Below are positions 63,992 to 64,000 of a stretch of 64,000 nt of DNA, piece by piece. The position numbers and the translations under genes were made by a program. Positions within the stretch are counted from its first letter, which is position 1; each line of letters starts with the position of its first letter. The notes below the pieces were generated by a model. That model had not been told where the DNA came from, did no database searches, and was given only the letters and a program-made list of their open reading frames with translations. Origin of the DNA: Pristionchus mayeri (Eukaryota; Nematoda; Chromadorea; Rhabditida; Neodiplogasteridae); NCBI GenBank assembly GCA_036245805.1, contig BTRK01000005.1, positions 40,405,469 to 40,469,468 on the forward strand, read 5' to 3'.

Positions 63992-64000
63992 ATTGACGGT

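Overview
The window looks like accessory, repeat-dominated DNA from a nematode. The evidence is decayed exons that translate to the 26S proteasome ATPase Rpt5 in a form close to what I recall of the C. elegans protein, short AT-rich introns ending in TTTCAG/TTCCAG, and many Tc1/mariner-like palindromic elements with TA target duplications. I cannot name the species. I see no intact host gene. The only long open frames belong to non-LTR retrotransposons (1-788, and 37956-40885, both minus strand).

Backbone. From about 8.0 kb to 63.2 kb the plus strand carries a disordered array of rpt-5 exon fragments. I label them by content. D is the segment ending in GPPG. K is the Walker A segment through [10 protein letters not shown] is VIAATNRVDVLDPALLRS. 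C is KDVNFEELxRCTDD. V is a 58-base segment (VLAQLEETKRTLQQVNQLIG) that always follows N and that I cannot place in canonical Rpt5. Each recurs up to nine times with stops, frameshifts and deletions. The intervening, intron-like DNA is also repetitive: motif F (GATGTTTCAATCG core) precedes K by about 130-170 bases, motif H (CAGTTGTGAAAC core, about 28 copies) lies around N and V, and motif G (TACCAGCGAGATTC core) precedes D. The recurring order is G-D-F-K-H-N-V-H, so this is an ancient tandem duplication that decayed and was then invaded by transposons.

Invading elements. 0-7.5 kb: a retrotransposon endonuclease running off the edge, an 858-bp palindrome, a 3' end of an RTE-like element, and two palindromic elements. 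8.3-10.8 kb: two mariner-like nonautonomous elements. 12.7-13.7 kb: palindrome W. 17.3-19.2 kb: mariner-like T holding a tRNA-derived SINE with a 12-bp target duplication. 20.5-23.2 kb: mariner-like Y holding palindrome X3. 24.8-27.2 kb: palindrome P. 29.7-41.9 kb: a 12.2-kb nest in which foldback element X1 carries a 6.4-kb inverted-repeat element with eight 608-bp satellite units, a 0.75-kb palindrome and a 2.9-kb RTE-like retrotransposon. 43.6-45.6 kb: palindrome O, related to P at its ends. 51.0-53.3 kb: X2, which preserves the empty site of the retrotransposon in X1. 53.3-59.2 kb: half and whole Z palindromes. 60.2-64 kb: mariner-like S, TTAA-flanked MITEs, a perfect hairpin and a second SINE.

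The most informative point is that the nesting can be dated relatively: three X copies have different 4-bp target duplications, and the paralogous copies supply the uninserted states. Coordinates of element ends were read by eye from terminal inverted repeats and target duplications; internal identities were not computed.
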